Below are positions 1-8,479 of a DNA stretch of 64,000 nt, piece after piece. The DNA comes from Arcanobacterium urinimassiliense (lineage in GTDB: Bacteria > Actinomycetota > Actinomycetes > Actinomycetales > Actinomycetaceae), in the NCBI RefSeq assembly GCF_900119495.1, contig NZ_LT632435.1, positions 6,446-70,445 of the forward strand, written 5' to 3'. Each line of letters opens with the position of its first letter. The stretch's first letter is position 1. The translations under genes and the position numbers were made by a program. The notes under the pieces are model-generated. The model was not told the DNA's origin. It worked only from the letters and a program-made list of their open reading frames with translations, and searched no databases.

Positions 1-17
1 CCCAAGAAACCGCCTCT

Positions 18-85
18 GGCAAGCCAAAACAACCCCATAAAAAATAAAAAGACGCCCACTTTGTATCAAAATGAGCGTCCTAGTG
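18..85. repeat. Palindromic repeat, copy A (terminator-like hairpin)
   Basis: A hairpin with arms at 51-63 and 67-79 (GACGCCCACTTTG / CAAAATGAGCGTC). The hairpin and part of its left flank recur at 13355-13423. Either a terminator of whatever lies upstream of the window or a dispersed palindromic element; it directly precedes the transposase remnant. Confidence 0.5.
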
Positions 86-124
86 GTGTAAATGGTCGGT
101 TCAGTAAAAAAATGAGGATTTGCT

Positions 125-1063
125 ATGACTATGATGGATGTTCCTGCTGAGGAATCTGCTGCTGGCGCATTGCGCCGTGAGTTTATTGATGATGATTTAC
201 TTGATCGCTTGGTGGCGTGTTCTGGTGAGCGTGGCGTGGAGTTGACTGGTGAAGGCGGGTTTTACCGGAGTTGATTAAAGCTGTTCTTGAACGCGGTATG
301 AAGGCTGAGCTGAGGGATCATCTGGGTTACGACAAGCATGATCGGACCGGGTATGGTAGCGGTAATTCGCGTAATGGCACCACGGCTAAAACGGTTCATA
401 CCGGAGGTTGGCCCGGTTAAGATTGATCAGCCAAGGGATCGGGCTGGCAGCTTCAAATCGTGTCTGTTGCCGCCGGGTCAGCGGCGCTTGGCGGGTCTTG
501 ATGGCATAAAGCACGTGCTTGGCATTTGGGTGCAAGCAGCCGAGGGCGCTAAATTTTGGGCTGGTGTGTGCGCTGAACTGGCCAACCGTGGCGTCAAAGA
601 TGTGTTAATAGTCGCCTGCGACGGGCTAACTGGTTTCCCCGAGGCTATCGCGGCGGCTCCAAGGCCTATCTACACAGCGGTTAACGAAGACAGCGCGCTG
701 GAGGCGTTGGATGTCTTCGAGAAAAGCCAGTGGGGCCAAAAATATCCGGCCACACTAGCGGCTTGGCAACGAGCCTGGGACAGGTTCATCCCGTTCCTTG
801 CTTTCGGCCCGGCTACCCGTAAAGCAATCTACACCACCAACAGTATCGAGTCACTGAATTACCAGCTACGTAAAATCATCAAAACCAGAGGTCATTTCCC
901 CTCCGATGCAGCCGCTGTCAAACTCATATGGCTAGCGATAACAAATATCGAAGACAAACGAGCCAGACACCGAGCAAGGTTGCAATTATTCCAATCGAAA
1001 GCGCAGGATACGTACAGTGCAATTCAGGGCACACTAGACGCGTCGGATTTAGATTCTAATTAA
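125..1063 (+). pseudogene. IS256-family transposase, broken
   Basis: Remnant of a mutator/IS256-family DDE transposase. The N-terminal part (MTMMDVPAEESAAG...) stops after about 50 codons near 275. The next segment (ELRDHLGYDKHD, GSGNSRNGTTAKT) is in another frame and stops near 418, and the catalytic part continues in a third frame from about 400. The family hallmark IYTTNSIESLN is at about 830-862 and the VKDVLIVACDGLTGF segment at about 594-640. The usual middle part between the second Asp region and the C-terminal helices is partly deleted. The last codons (YSAIQGTLDASDLDSN) do not look like IS256 and overlap the stop of the convergent ABC ATPase, so the 3' end is also lost. No intact terminal repeats were found. 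Non-functional. Confidence 0.88.
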
Positions 1064-1742
1064 GCACGCCTTTGGTTATCGTGTGTATCTGATCGGCAAA
1101 GCTAGATGTATCCGAATCGTGTGTAACCACTATCACCGCGGCACCGTCATCAGCAGCTGATCGCAACAAACTCATTACCAGTCCGGTAGACTCCTCATCT
1201 AAATCTCCCGTGGGCTCGTCTGCTATGACCACCTCAGGGATGTTTATCAATGTGCGCGCTATTATTACACGGCGCGTCTCACCCCCAGATAGTTCCCGCG
1301 GGTAAACCTCACTTAGGCCCTCAATTTGCAAAGCTTTCATTAATGATTCAGCCCGCGCATTGACGTCGTAAGGTTTTTCTATACCCCGTTCTTTAGCGAT
1401 CATCGCCGGTAACAAAATATTTTCACGAACGTTAAGACTAGCGATAAGCGTTTCCTGCTGCGTAGCATATCCAATGCTGCTGCCACGCAAAGTCGAAAGC
1501 TCAGAATCATCCAAGTCAGCTAAAAGCTGGCCGCATATGCGCACCTGCCCTCTAGTTGGTTGCAACAATCCAGCAAGCATATTAAGCAAGGTGCTCTTCC
1601 CATTACCGGATCTGCCCTGAATTATCACCAACTGCCCGCCACTAACCTGTAAATTTGCCTCTTCCACAGCGTTAAAATAGCTTCCACGCCGGTAAAACTC
1701 ACGGGTTAATCCACTGGCTTGCACAACAATAGAATTCGCCAT
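1056..1742 (-). CDS. ABC transporter ATP-binding protein, LolD/MacB-like
   Basis: About 228-residue ATPase partner of the FtsX-type permease just upstream (stop at 1753, 10-nt gap). It has Walker A (QGRSGNGKST), signature (LSGGETRRVIIARTL), Walker B (VVIADEPTGDLDEES) and the switch His in VVTHDSD; the EPTGDLD form is typical of the LolD/MacB/FtsE branch. I chose ATG at 1742 because GGGAGG lies just before it, rather than an upstream in-frame start inside the permease. Third gene of the DUF4418-permease-ATPase operon preceded by an iron box at 3517-3535. Its substrate is unknown; from context it supports a metal-related membrane complex. The gene ends against the convergent transposase remnant. 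Confidence 0.85.
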   Translation of the reverse strand: MANSIVVQASGLTREFYRRGSYFNAVEEANLQVSGGQLVIIQGRSGNGKSTLLNMLAGLLQPTRGQVRICGQLLADLDDSELSTLRGSSIGYATQQETLIASLNVRENILLPAMIAKERGIEKPYDVNARAESLMKALQIEGLSEVYPRELSGGETRRVIIARTLINIPEVVIADEPTGDLDEESTGLVMSLLRSAADDGAAVIVVTHDSDTSSFADQIHTITKGVLN

Positions 1743-1752
1743 TATCCCTCCC

Positions 1753-2973
1753 TTACCTTGCCTCACGCAAAGTCAAATAAGTCTCATTTTTCAAGGTTTT
1801 ACCAGCAGCTATTATCGCTGCAAGTATAGAAATGAGCAGGGCTCCGATTACACAGCAAGCAACTACTACAGACGCTGTTGCAAAACTTATATCAAGATAG
1901 GGAAGCTCCAACTTGGCACGTATAAGATTGGCAAAGGGATACATTATTATCGCCCCTAATACGCCACCAATCAATCCACCACCCAAGCCGATGAACAAGC
2001 ACTCTTTACCTAGCATAAACATGAGGCTCTTACGGGTCGCTCCCATTATTCGTAATGATGCCAATTCCTTTTTACGTTCACCTACGGATGTGGCCACAAC
2101 TGCTACCAAAACTATCAGGCCAACCAACCAAAACATTGCAACTATCAACCAAATGTAACCGATTATAGTTATTGCATTAGCCTTTACCTGCGATGCCATT
2201 CCCGCAGAGGAAACTACACCCACATGTTGCATTTTATTGGCCAAAGCATCCCCTACGGCTTCTGCCGGATAGTTCGGATCAACTTTTACCAAGATAGACG
2301 AAATTGCTCTACCGTTTGGAGGGTTGTGAATATATTCCACTTGTGAAGAATATTTAAACATTTTCTCCACTGTGTTTTGGTTTACGAACACAACGGTGTC
2401 ATACGAAGTTCCTGTGCGCGCTAACTTAGCAGCAACATGCCAATACTCATTAAAAAGACGCACCTGCCCATTTGGGTCAGCAAACACGTCAGCGCCTATT
2501 ATAACTTCGTCATCTTTAAGCTCACCAGCATATTCAGTGGCTATCCACGGTTGTACTACAAAGTCGGTTTTTGGGTTGAATCCAATGATCTGTACGTCCA
2601 CCGCGCAACAGCCAGCATCAAGTGAGGTCAAGTAGGTTTCAGGGGTTGCAGCACTAACTCCCTCTACCTTACGCACCTCTTCCAATATAGAGTCATCGTT
2701 AAAATAAAATTTTTCTTTGGATTTACCAAGTAGAAAGCTTTCGGCTGCCTGCTGGTGTTCGTTTGGAAACACAATCAGATCAGCCCCCATGCGTTGCTCC
2801 ATAGCAGAAAACCCTCGGCTAAGAGCTAATGACATGAAAGTACCGGAGAAAAAAATAACACTTAAAACAATTACTGTGATTGAAAGCCCTAACGTGCGTC
2901 CCGAGTAATATTTAAGATTTTCCTTTGGAAGCTTTCGTAGCCCGACGCCTACCGACGAACTTTTTCCTGCCAT
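1753..2973 (-). CDS. FtsX/MacB-type ABC transporter permease
   Basis: 406 residues. One N-terminal membrane helix (about 28-52), a large extracytoplasmic MacB_PCD-like domain (about 55-265), then three C-terminal helices with the FtsX signature (VGERKKELASLRIMGATRKSL, about 297-317). The external domain contains an adjacent Cys pair (DAGCCAVDVQIIGF) and a GADLIVFP segment, both also seen in permeases that accompany FTR1/P19 iron systems. 44 nt downstream of the DUF4418 gene and 10 nt upstream of the ATPase, so one transcription unit. FtsX-type permeases often act as mechanotransmission rather than classical import pumps; whether this one moves a substrate is not known. Confidence 0.82.
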   Translation of the reverse strand: MAGKSSSVGVGLRKLPKENLKYYSGRTLGLSITVIVLSVIFFSGTFMSLALSRGFSAMEQRMGADLIVFPNEHQQAAESFLLGKSKEKFYFNDDSILEEVRKVEGVSAATPETYLTSLDAGCCAVDVQIIGFNPKTDFVVQPWIATEYAGELKDDEVIIGADVFADPNGQVRLFNEYWHVAAKLARTGTSYDTVVFVNQNTVEKMFKYSSQVEYIHNPPNGRAISSILVKVDPNYPAEAVGDALANKMQHVGVVSSAGMASQVKANAITIIGYIWLIVAMFWLVGLIVLVAVVATSVGERKKELASLRIMGATRKSLMFMLGKECLFIGLGGGLIGGVLGAIIMYPFANLIRAKLELPYLDISFATASVVVACCVIGALLISILAAIIAAGKTLKNETYLTLREAR

Positions 2974-3017
2974 GGAACAACCCTTCTTGAGTGTCTATTT
3001 ACAGTGTTTACACACTT

Positions 3018-3425
3018 TTATTTCGCGATCTTTTCGCTACGGCAATCAAACCATATAGCCACAAGCGCACACAGCAATGTCAAAACGCTCATTATTACGA
3101 GAGTTGGCAACATTACCTGCCTGCAATGCATGGTTGGCATACCACATACGCCTATGAGCACCGTAACCACTAATATTTCCAATACCGCAGCGGCTGCTAC
3201 TGAGATATTTAGGCCAATGCGTGTTGGAGCCTTTACTAAGAAGTTAATAAGACCCAGTACGGCTATCATAGCGCCAATACCGAGCGAGGCTTTAGCGCTC
3301 CAGTGACAAGCCATCATCGGATGGTCACCATGAATTGGACAAGGCTGAGCGAATGTCATAGGCGCTATTGCTATCAACGCCCCAAAAAGAACTGCTGGGA
3401 TTCCAGCGATATATTTGTTTTTCAT
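3018..3425 (-). CDS. DUF4418 family membrane protein
   Basis: 135 residues with four predicted membrane segments (about 5-27, 47-66, 74-97, 105-127). It is rich in potential metal ligands facing loops: PCPIHGDHPMMACHW at about 28-42 and CGMPTMHCRQ at about 93-102. This matches my recollection of DUF4418, a small family found beside FtsX-type ABC genes in anaerobic Gram-positives. First gene of the operon; the iron-box-like sequence at 3517-3535 is about 90 nt upstream. The His/Cys/Met clusters suggest a membrane metal-binding or thiol-redox role, which is inference. No characterised function is known to me. Confidence 0.72.
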   Translation of the reverse strand: MKNKYIAGIPAVLFGALIAIAPMTFAQPCPIHGDHPMMACHWSAKASLGIGAMIAVLGLINFLVKAPTRIGLNISVAAAAVLEILVVTVLIGVCGMPTMHCRQVMLPTLVIMSVLTLLCALVAIWFDCRSEKIAK

Positions 3426-3516
3426 GTGTCTCTTACTTCTACTTCAGTGTCGATTAGAAACGCGTTGTGCGAGTCTAAGGCTTTATCCGTCGCGACGCCA
3501 AAGCCATGATATCAAG

Positions 3517-3535
3517 TTAGGTAAGCCTTACCGGT
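3517..3535 (-). promoter_or_regulatory. Predicted DtxR/IdeR iron box, DUF4418 operon
   Basis: TTAGGTAAGCCTTACCGGT matches 14 of 19 positions of the DtxR/IdeR consensus TTAGGTTAGSCTAACCTAA and contains a perfect 6-1-6 palindrome (GGTAAG-C-CTTACC). It sits upstream of the operon starting at 3425. Inference from the consensus only. Confidence 0.6.
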
Positions 3536-3643
3536 ACCTTTGTGGTATTTTGCACGAATCTAAATGATCATAAAAATAGCTTTCCCCTGCAAATAAACAC
3601 ATCACACACCAGTTCAAACCCCAACTAGTTACGCTTTTCACTT

Positions 3644-3737
3644 TGAAGCGTCCTGGGTTTTGTTCCTACTCGTTTTTGAGAGGATTAGGGATATGTCTAA
3701 GAGGTATTCTCAGGAGTTTAAGGATCGTGCGGTGCAA
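3644..3737 (+). mobile_element. IS3-family left end with start of orfA (remnant)
   Basis: Begins TGAAGCGTCCTGGG, like a terminal repeat, and contains the first codons of an IS3-type OrfA (MSKRYSQEFKDRAVQIR from 3693). It then breaks off. About 85 bp are nearly identical, in the same orientation, to 12371-12454. The two copies flank the FTR1-to-ApbE operon. The rest of the stretch 3426-3818 holds the iron box and no gene that I can support. Confidence 0.75.
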
Positions 3738-3818
3738 ATTCGAAATATGCCAGCCTATTTAATACCGCTTTATTTAACAGTGTTTTAAATCAGCATTACA
3801 CCCAAAACTTAAAGCTTT

Positions 3819-4838
3819 TTATTGAGTCCTAACTCGCTGTGCTTCCAGCCACTGCTGCACTCCCGGATGAGCAGTAATCTGCAAATTAGGACTAGCTAGC
3901 ACCCGGCCATCTACCGTGAAAAAAACCGTGTCTATGTGCTGTTGAGCCGCATCCAAATCCATAGCTCTTTCCAAACCCAACACTAAGAACGCGGTTGCCC
4001 AAGCCTCACACTCCATACCATCAGCCGCACAAACTAAAACGGCAGCAAGGTCCGTAAATGCCGGCTTTCCAGTACTTGGATCTAAAACATGGCTAACGCG
4101 ATTACCCGAACCTATTCGCGTAGCCGTATCAGCACTAACAGAAAGCGCCGGATGAGTAAGCAACAAGTGCCCAAACTCTTCCAATCCCTCCCAAGGGCTT
4201 TGCAGGCCAACGCCTACTGGGTCACCCGCAATCGAAATAGAGGAGGAACCAAATGACACCACCACATTTTTTCCACCCTTAGAAACTACCAAATCACGCA
4301 CCTGATCTGCCGCATACCCCTTGGCGATACCTCCAAAATCAATTATGGAATCACCAAGCTCAAATTCTCTATCCGCCCTTTCAGCCACCAATTTTTTCAA
4401 ATCATGCATTTGACGGCCCAAAAACGGGTAAAACGCGCCTTGAGTCAAATTCGCGAATTTTACGGCTGCTTCCATAACTCGTGCCAGATCGGAAGAAAAC
4501 CGATTTGCTTGCAATATGTCTTCCAATCGGAAAAGTAATTCAGCTCCAGCATCATGATTTTCCAAACCAACTTCCACGCTCCCTGCCAAGGTGTAAATTT
4601 TGGAAGAATGCAAGATGGAGCTTCTGAATTTTTTCAAAATATCTTCCGAACCTGCATCTAAAATACGGCTAAGTGCAACCACCTGCGAAGTTTGCTTAAA
4701 TATGCTAAGCCTATTTTCTAGTTCCCTAACTCGTTGACGAATAAGACGCTGAATTTCTTCAACATTCCCCGCCGGTTCCCAAGTGGCGTACACCAGCGTA
4801 CCCATAGCGGAAAAGCTACATGAACCCTGCCCGATCAC
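3819..4838 (-). CDS. apbE: FAD:protein FMN transferase (ApbE family)
   Basis: 339 residues, the usual ApbE length. ApbE covalently attaches FMN from FAD through a phosphoester bond to a Thr/Ser of extracytoplasmic flavoproteins, with Mg2+. Visible motifs: MGT near residue 12, IIDFGGIAKGYAADQ (about 166-180), SFGSSSISIAGDP, and the Mg-binding/active-site segment SVSADTATRIGSG...SHVLDPSTGKP (about 230-258). There is no clear lipobox or Sec signal, unlike many ApbE proteins, so the site of action is uncertain. Last gene of the iron operon, 15 nt after the FMN-binding lipoprotein gene, its obvious substrate. Confidence 0.88.
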   Translation of the reverse strand: MIGQGSCSFSAMGTLVYATWEPAGNVEEIQRLIRQRVRELENRLSIFKQTSQVVALSRILDAGSEDILKKFRSSILHSSKIYTLAGSVEVGLENHDAGAELLFRLEDILQANRFSSDLARVMEAAVKFANLTQGAFYPFLGRQMHDLKKLVAERADREFELGDSIIDFGGIAKGYAADQVRDLVVSKGGKNVVVSFGSSSISIAGDPVGVGLQSPWEGLEEFGHLLLTHPALSVSADTATRIGSGNRVSHVLDPSTGKPAFTDLAAVLVCAADGMECEAWATAFLVLGLERAMDLDAAQQHIDTVFFTVDGRVLASPNLQITAHPGVQQWLEAQRVRTQ

Positions 4839-4853
4839 TCAGATTACCGCGTC

Positions 4854-5297
4854 TTACTTTTCGGCGCCGGCGTTAGCCACGGCGTCTTCAACCGCCTGCA
4901 TGAATAATCTGTGTGAAACAGATCCACCAGCGATGCGCTTAACCTGATTTTGATCCGACGTCTCCTGGAACTCTTGCACATAGCTATGTTCGTACTTTAT
5001 CGCGTCTTGCGCTCTTTGATAAAAAACCGAATCATGTGGTTTGCCATCGGCTCCCAAACCATAATTTTCATCATGGGGCGTACCATCAGCATCCTTTACT
5101 AAAAAGCTTGCCTTAGTGACTTTTCCTCCACTAATTGTGAAATTCACTGTGCCGTAAGAACCATCATATTCTTTTTGTGAAACTCCTTCATATTCCCCAT
5201 CTGGCAAAGTGTTTACAGCCGGCACATCGGCAGAGCACCCGCCAAGTACTGCAACTCCCACAATCGCTGCCATAGCTAACAATCGGGAACTTCCCAT
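4854..5297 (-). CDS. FMN-binding domain lipoprotein, predicted flavinylated
   Basis: About 147 residues. N-terminal signal with lipobox LGGC (Cys near residue 20), then a single FMN_bind domain. The C-terminal RIAGGSVSH matches the loose flavinylation pattern (S/T)GA(S/T)x(S/T), so Ser in GGSVS is the probable FMN attachment site. ATG at 5297 is preferred because GGAGGG precedes it at proper spacing; the upstream alternative is a TTG overlapping that site. Located between the ABC ATPase and ApbE. Inference: a membrane-tethered one-domain flavin electron carrier delivering electrons to ferric iron or to the P19/DUF2318 proteins. Confidence 0.82.
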   Translation of the reverse strand: MGSSRLLAMAAIVGVAVLGGCSADVPAVNTLPDGEYEGVSQKEYDGSYGTVNFTISGGKVTKASFLVKDADGTPHDENYGLGADGKPHDSVFYQRAQDAIKYEHSYVQEFQETSDQNQVKRIAGGSVSHRLFMQAVEDAVANAGAEK

Positions 5298-5357
5298 AAG
5301 GCCCTCCAAGTTTTCTAACTTTTAAATATTTGGTATTTTGCGCTTATTCGGCTCCTG

Positions 5358-6071
5358 TTAAGAAGTTTCATCGAAACGTAATCCTTTTACAGGAGCATCG
5401 GTCAGATCGGTAACCTCTCGGGCAATTCGCCCGTGCTCTAAAATTATTTGCCGCTGCCCTTGTGCAGCCACTTCGGCGTCATGCGTTACCACTACCAAAG
5501 TTGTTCCCTCTTCATGCAGGCGATGAAAGAAATCGATAACTATTTTTTCATTAGTCTCATCTAAATTTCCGGTGGGTTCATCAGCGAGTATCACGGCCGG
5601 ACGATTTATTAAAGCTCTGGCCACACAAACACGCTGTTGTTCCCCTCCAGAAAGTTCATGAGGTAGATGCGTAGCTCTGTCTTTCATCCCCACCTGTTCC
5701 AGTGCTTCAAGTGCTTCCTGCTCATCAGGAACCGAATGATAGTACTGCGCCAACATCACGTTTTCCACAGCGGTTAGGTGTTTAACCAGGTGGAACTGTT
5801 GGAACACTAGGCCGATTTTATGACGGCGTACATCTGCCAGCTCCACCTCGCCCATTTTATCTAGGCGGTCGCCTTCTAAAAGAACCTCACCCGAAGTGGG
5901 TGAATCCAAACAACCCAAAATATTCATCAGGGTCGATTTCCCCGAACCAGATGGGCCCACTATGGAAAGCCATTGACCACGCGGAATTTCCAAGCTCACG
6001 TTGTCGAGTGCGGCAAGATCGCCGTAGTGCCGACTAGCCGAGCGTACTGAATATATAGAATCTGCGGGCAT
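5358..6071 (-). CDS. ABC transporter ATP-binding protein of FTR1/P19 iron system
   Basis: About 237 residues, LolD/MacB class: Walker A GPSGSGKST, Q-loop VFQQFHLVKHLT, signature LSGGEQQRVCVARAL, Walker B VILADEPTGNLDE, H-loop VVTHDAEV. ATG at 6071 (MPADSIYSVRSASRHYG) is chosen; its codon overlaps the TAA stop of the upstream permease, a translational-coupling arrangement. Corresponds in position to the ATPase of the Campylobacter jejuni p19-linked cluster (Cj1663-type). Provides ATP hydrolysis for the two permeases encoded directly upstream. Confidence 0.87.
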   Translation of the reverse strand: MPADSIYSVRSASRHYGDLAALDNVSLEIPRGQWLSIVGPSGSGKSTLMNILGCLDSPTSGEVLLEGDRLDKMGEVELADVRRHKIGLVFQQFHLVKHLTAVENVMLAQYYHSVPDEQEALEALEQVGMKDRATHLPHELSGGEQQRVCVARALINRPAVILADEPTGNLDETNEKIVIDFFHRLHEEGTTLVVVTHDAEVAAQGQRQIILEHGRIAREVTDLTDAPVKGLRFDETS

Positions 6072-7201
6072 TATTCTCCCCCTAGAACTTGTGAAGGATC
6101 TATTTTGGTGATCCTGCGTGCTGGCATCAAACAGCCCAGCATCGCTATGACTATTGAAAATATGAGTGTTATTGGCACGACCCACCAATTTATATTCAAG
6201 TGTATGGCAAACACACGGAGTGATATTTCCGCTGCGATCCACACCCCTGTAGCTGCACCTAACATCCCTCCAAATACCCCCAGCATCAGCGATTCTCCTA
6301 CGAATTCGCGCATAACATCACCGGGCAGTGCACCAAGAGCCTTCTTCAATCCGATTTCCTTGGAGCGTTCAGAAATTATCGAATTAAGAGTTGTGGAAAC
6401 CGCTATCAAGGTGAGCAGCGATATTATTGCCGAAACTATCCAAATTAAGGTACGCAAAGTGGCGGTGATTCCGGTTTCCGCCTCTGAAATACGGCGCACT
6501 ACTTGAGCGTCAGCATTTTTTACTTTAGTGTTTATTTGTTTGGCGTATTGCGCAATCACTTTAGAGTCTGCATCTATTGAGTACTCTATGATGTCATAAC
6601 CACGATCTCCTAAAAATTCACTTAATGTTTTAGTGCTCATTACTATTTGCTCGTCTTCCGGCCCTCCGGTGTGAATGATTCCAGAAACTTTCATCTGTTT
6701 AGAGACCGCATTTTCAGACGTGGGTTGCATCAGACCAACCTCATCCCCAATTGAGAAACGATAACGCGTAGCCACATCTGCGCCCACCAAGAATTCATCA
6801 TCATTCGCAGGCATTTTCCCATCTAAGTTCCAATATGGGCGTACACCTTGCACAGCGTCCAAATCTGTTGCCATTACCTGCAATGGCTGCTGATTGTATA
6901 GTAGGTTTCCATACTGGTATCCGGCGCGTTTAAGTACGCTATTGCCAACTATGGAATCAGTTTCCTGCAATGTGCCATCCGTAAGGTTATCTGAAGAGTC
7001 AGGCAATATAACCATATTAGCACCGAACGCACGCAACTCCTTACTCATTTGGGCCGGAACAGTGAAGGCCACCAAACCCAATGCGGCCAAAGTTGTACCC
7101 CCCACCGCTATTGACAGGGAGGCAATGAAAACACGGGTAATCCGATTTAAAAATGCCTTCCAGATCATGCGCAAATACATCGCAGTATGCTTATTCTTCA
7201 C
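6071..7201 (-). CDS. FtsX-type ABC permease, iron cluster (second permease)
   Basis: 376 residues with an N-terminal membrane helix (about 17-45), an external MacB_PCD-like domain (about 50-250) and three C-terminal helices with the signature ISERSKEIGLKKALGALPGDVM. The external part has ELRAFGANMVILPDS, a stretch shared in form with the neighbouring permease (LSSYGSNLQVLPQG), so the two are paralogous and probably form a heterodimer. It is separated from that gene by 2 nt and overlaps the ATPase start. Equivalent to the Cj1662-type permease. Transport direction and substrate are unproven. Confidence 0.84.
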   Translation of the reverse strand: MKNKHTAMYLRMIWKAFLNRITRVFIASLSIAVGGTTLAALGLVAFTVPAQMSKELRAFGANMVILPDSSDNLTDGTLQETDSIVGNSVLKRAGYQYGNLLYNQQPLQVMATDLDAVQGVRPYWNLDGKMPANDDEFLVGADVATRYRFSIGDEVGLMQPTSENAVSKQMKVSGIIHTGGPEDEQIVMSTKTLSEFLGDRGYDIIEYSIDADSKVIAQYAKQINTKVKNADAQVVRRISEAETGITATLRTLIWIVSAIISLLTLIAVSTTLNSIISERSKEIGLKKALGALPGDVMREFVGESLMLGVFGGMLGAATGVWIAAEISLRVFAIHLNINWWVVPITLIFSIVIAMLGCLMPARRITKIDPSQVLGGE

Positions 7202-7203
7202 GT

Positions 7204-8478
7204 TTACCTCCCGTGCAACACTTGGGCCGGCTGCACACGTACCAGTGAACGGATGGCAGGCAAAGATCCCAAAAGTACGGTTACAAACACAATTAACGTC
7301 ATTAGAGGGGCCACAATTGGCCGCATAGCGATAGCAGATCCAAAAACAATGTGTCCGATTAGTTGAGCCAATCCGAAACCTAAAGCAAATCCAACAACTC
7401 CGCCAAACAACCCAACGATCAGCACCTCTGTCAATATGAGTCGAATAATTTCTCGGTTTCGTGCACCTATAGCCTTCATTAAACCAATTTCACGTGAACG
7501 CTCCATAACCGAAGCGAACACCAAATTCGCAATCCCTAAAGACGATCCAATCACTGCAAATAGGGCAACAAAAGACATAATAAGCTCAGTTTTATTAAGG
7601 ATCTCCCCCTCAGTATCTGCAACTTGACGTACAGGCTTAGCCACTGCGTTGGTCATAACTTCCTCTATCTGATAGGCAATAGAGGAAACATAGGCCGTGC
7701 AATACCATGTTTCCCACTCGTCCAAAGTGAGCAATGTAGGATCTTCAGCAGCTTTACGAGACAGATCATTATCCGGCGTAGTAATTGCGCGTACCTCTAC
7801 CCGATCAACCTCATTATCCCGCCCGGTAAGCTGTTGAACCAGATCAAGATCTGCATATATTTGCGAATCTTCCGCATCTCCGCCCGTAAAAATTCCGGAA
7901 ATAACCACATCGGTAAAATCACCATTTTTATCACGAATTTGTAAAGTATCGTCAACTTTCCAATCATTCTTTGCAGCAATACGGGAACCCACTATTACCT
8001 CTTTAGGCGTCTTTCCCCAAGTACCTTCCCATTTCCACCATTCCCGCATGCCGTCCATACCCGTCATAACCTTTTCTCCGGTTGGAATGACGAGTTCTTT
8101 ATCAAACCAGGTACCCCGCACCTGCTCATCCTTACCGTCTACTTCAAGCTTTGTTTCCAAATAGGGAGTGAAGTTTTCAATATTGTACGTCCAAAATATA
8201 GTTTTCATATTCGGTAATTCATCTTCCCGCAACGCGCCGCCACCCTGCTCGGAAGAGTCAATATTGTACAAATCCGCGGCCATTGCCCTACCTTGGGGAA
8301 GAACCTGCAAATTAGAACCATAAGAGCTGAGTTCTTCTTGCACTTTATCTCCAACATCAAGCATCACCGCCAGCATCGATGTGGTAAGGGAAGCACCCAA
8401 CATTACTGTCACAGCTATCATCAGGCGTTTAACTGCTTGCCTACGCAACGCGCGGGCTATCATAATCCAGAAAAACAT
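7204..8478 (-). CDS. FtsX-type ABC permease, iron cluster (first permease)
   Basis: 424 residues. N-terminal helix (about 17-42), a larger external domain (about 45-300) rich in acidic and aromatic residues (NIDSSEQGGGALREDELP, TWYCTAYVSS), then three C-terminal helices with VMERSREIGLMKAIGARNREII. Stops 2 nt before the paralogous permease and begins 1 nt after the DUF2318 gene, so tightly coupled. Cj1661-like position. Together with the ATPase it likely energises a step associated with P19/FTR1 iron uptake; published work has not, to my knowledge, settled what the ABC part moves. Confidence 0.84.
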   Translation of the reverse strand: MFFWIMIARALRRQAVKRLMIAVTVMLGASLTTSMLAVMLDVGDKVQEELSSYGSNLQVLPQGRAMAADLYNIDSSEQGGGALREDELPNMKTIFWTYNIENFTPYLETKLEVDGKDEQVRGTWFDKELVIPTGEKVMTGMDGMREWWKWEGTWGKTPKEVIVGSRIAAKNDWKVDDTLQIRDKNGDFTDVVISGIFTGGDAEDSQIYADLDLVQQLTGRDNEVDRVEVRAITTPDNDLSRKAAEDPTLLTLDEWETWYCTAYVSSIAYQIEEVMTNAVAKPVRQVADTEGEILNKTELIMSFVALFAVIGSSLGIANLVFASVMERSREIGLMKAIGARNREIIRLILTEVLIVGLFGGVVGFALGFGLAQLIGHIVFGSAIAMRPIVAPLMTLIVFVTVLLGSLPAIRSLVRVQPAQVLHGR

Positions 8479-8479
8479 A

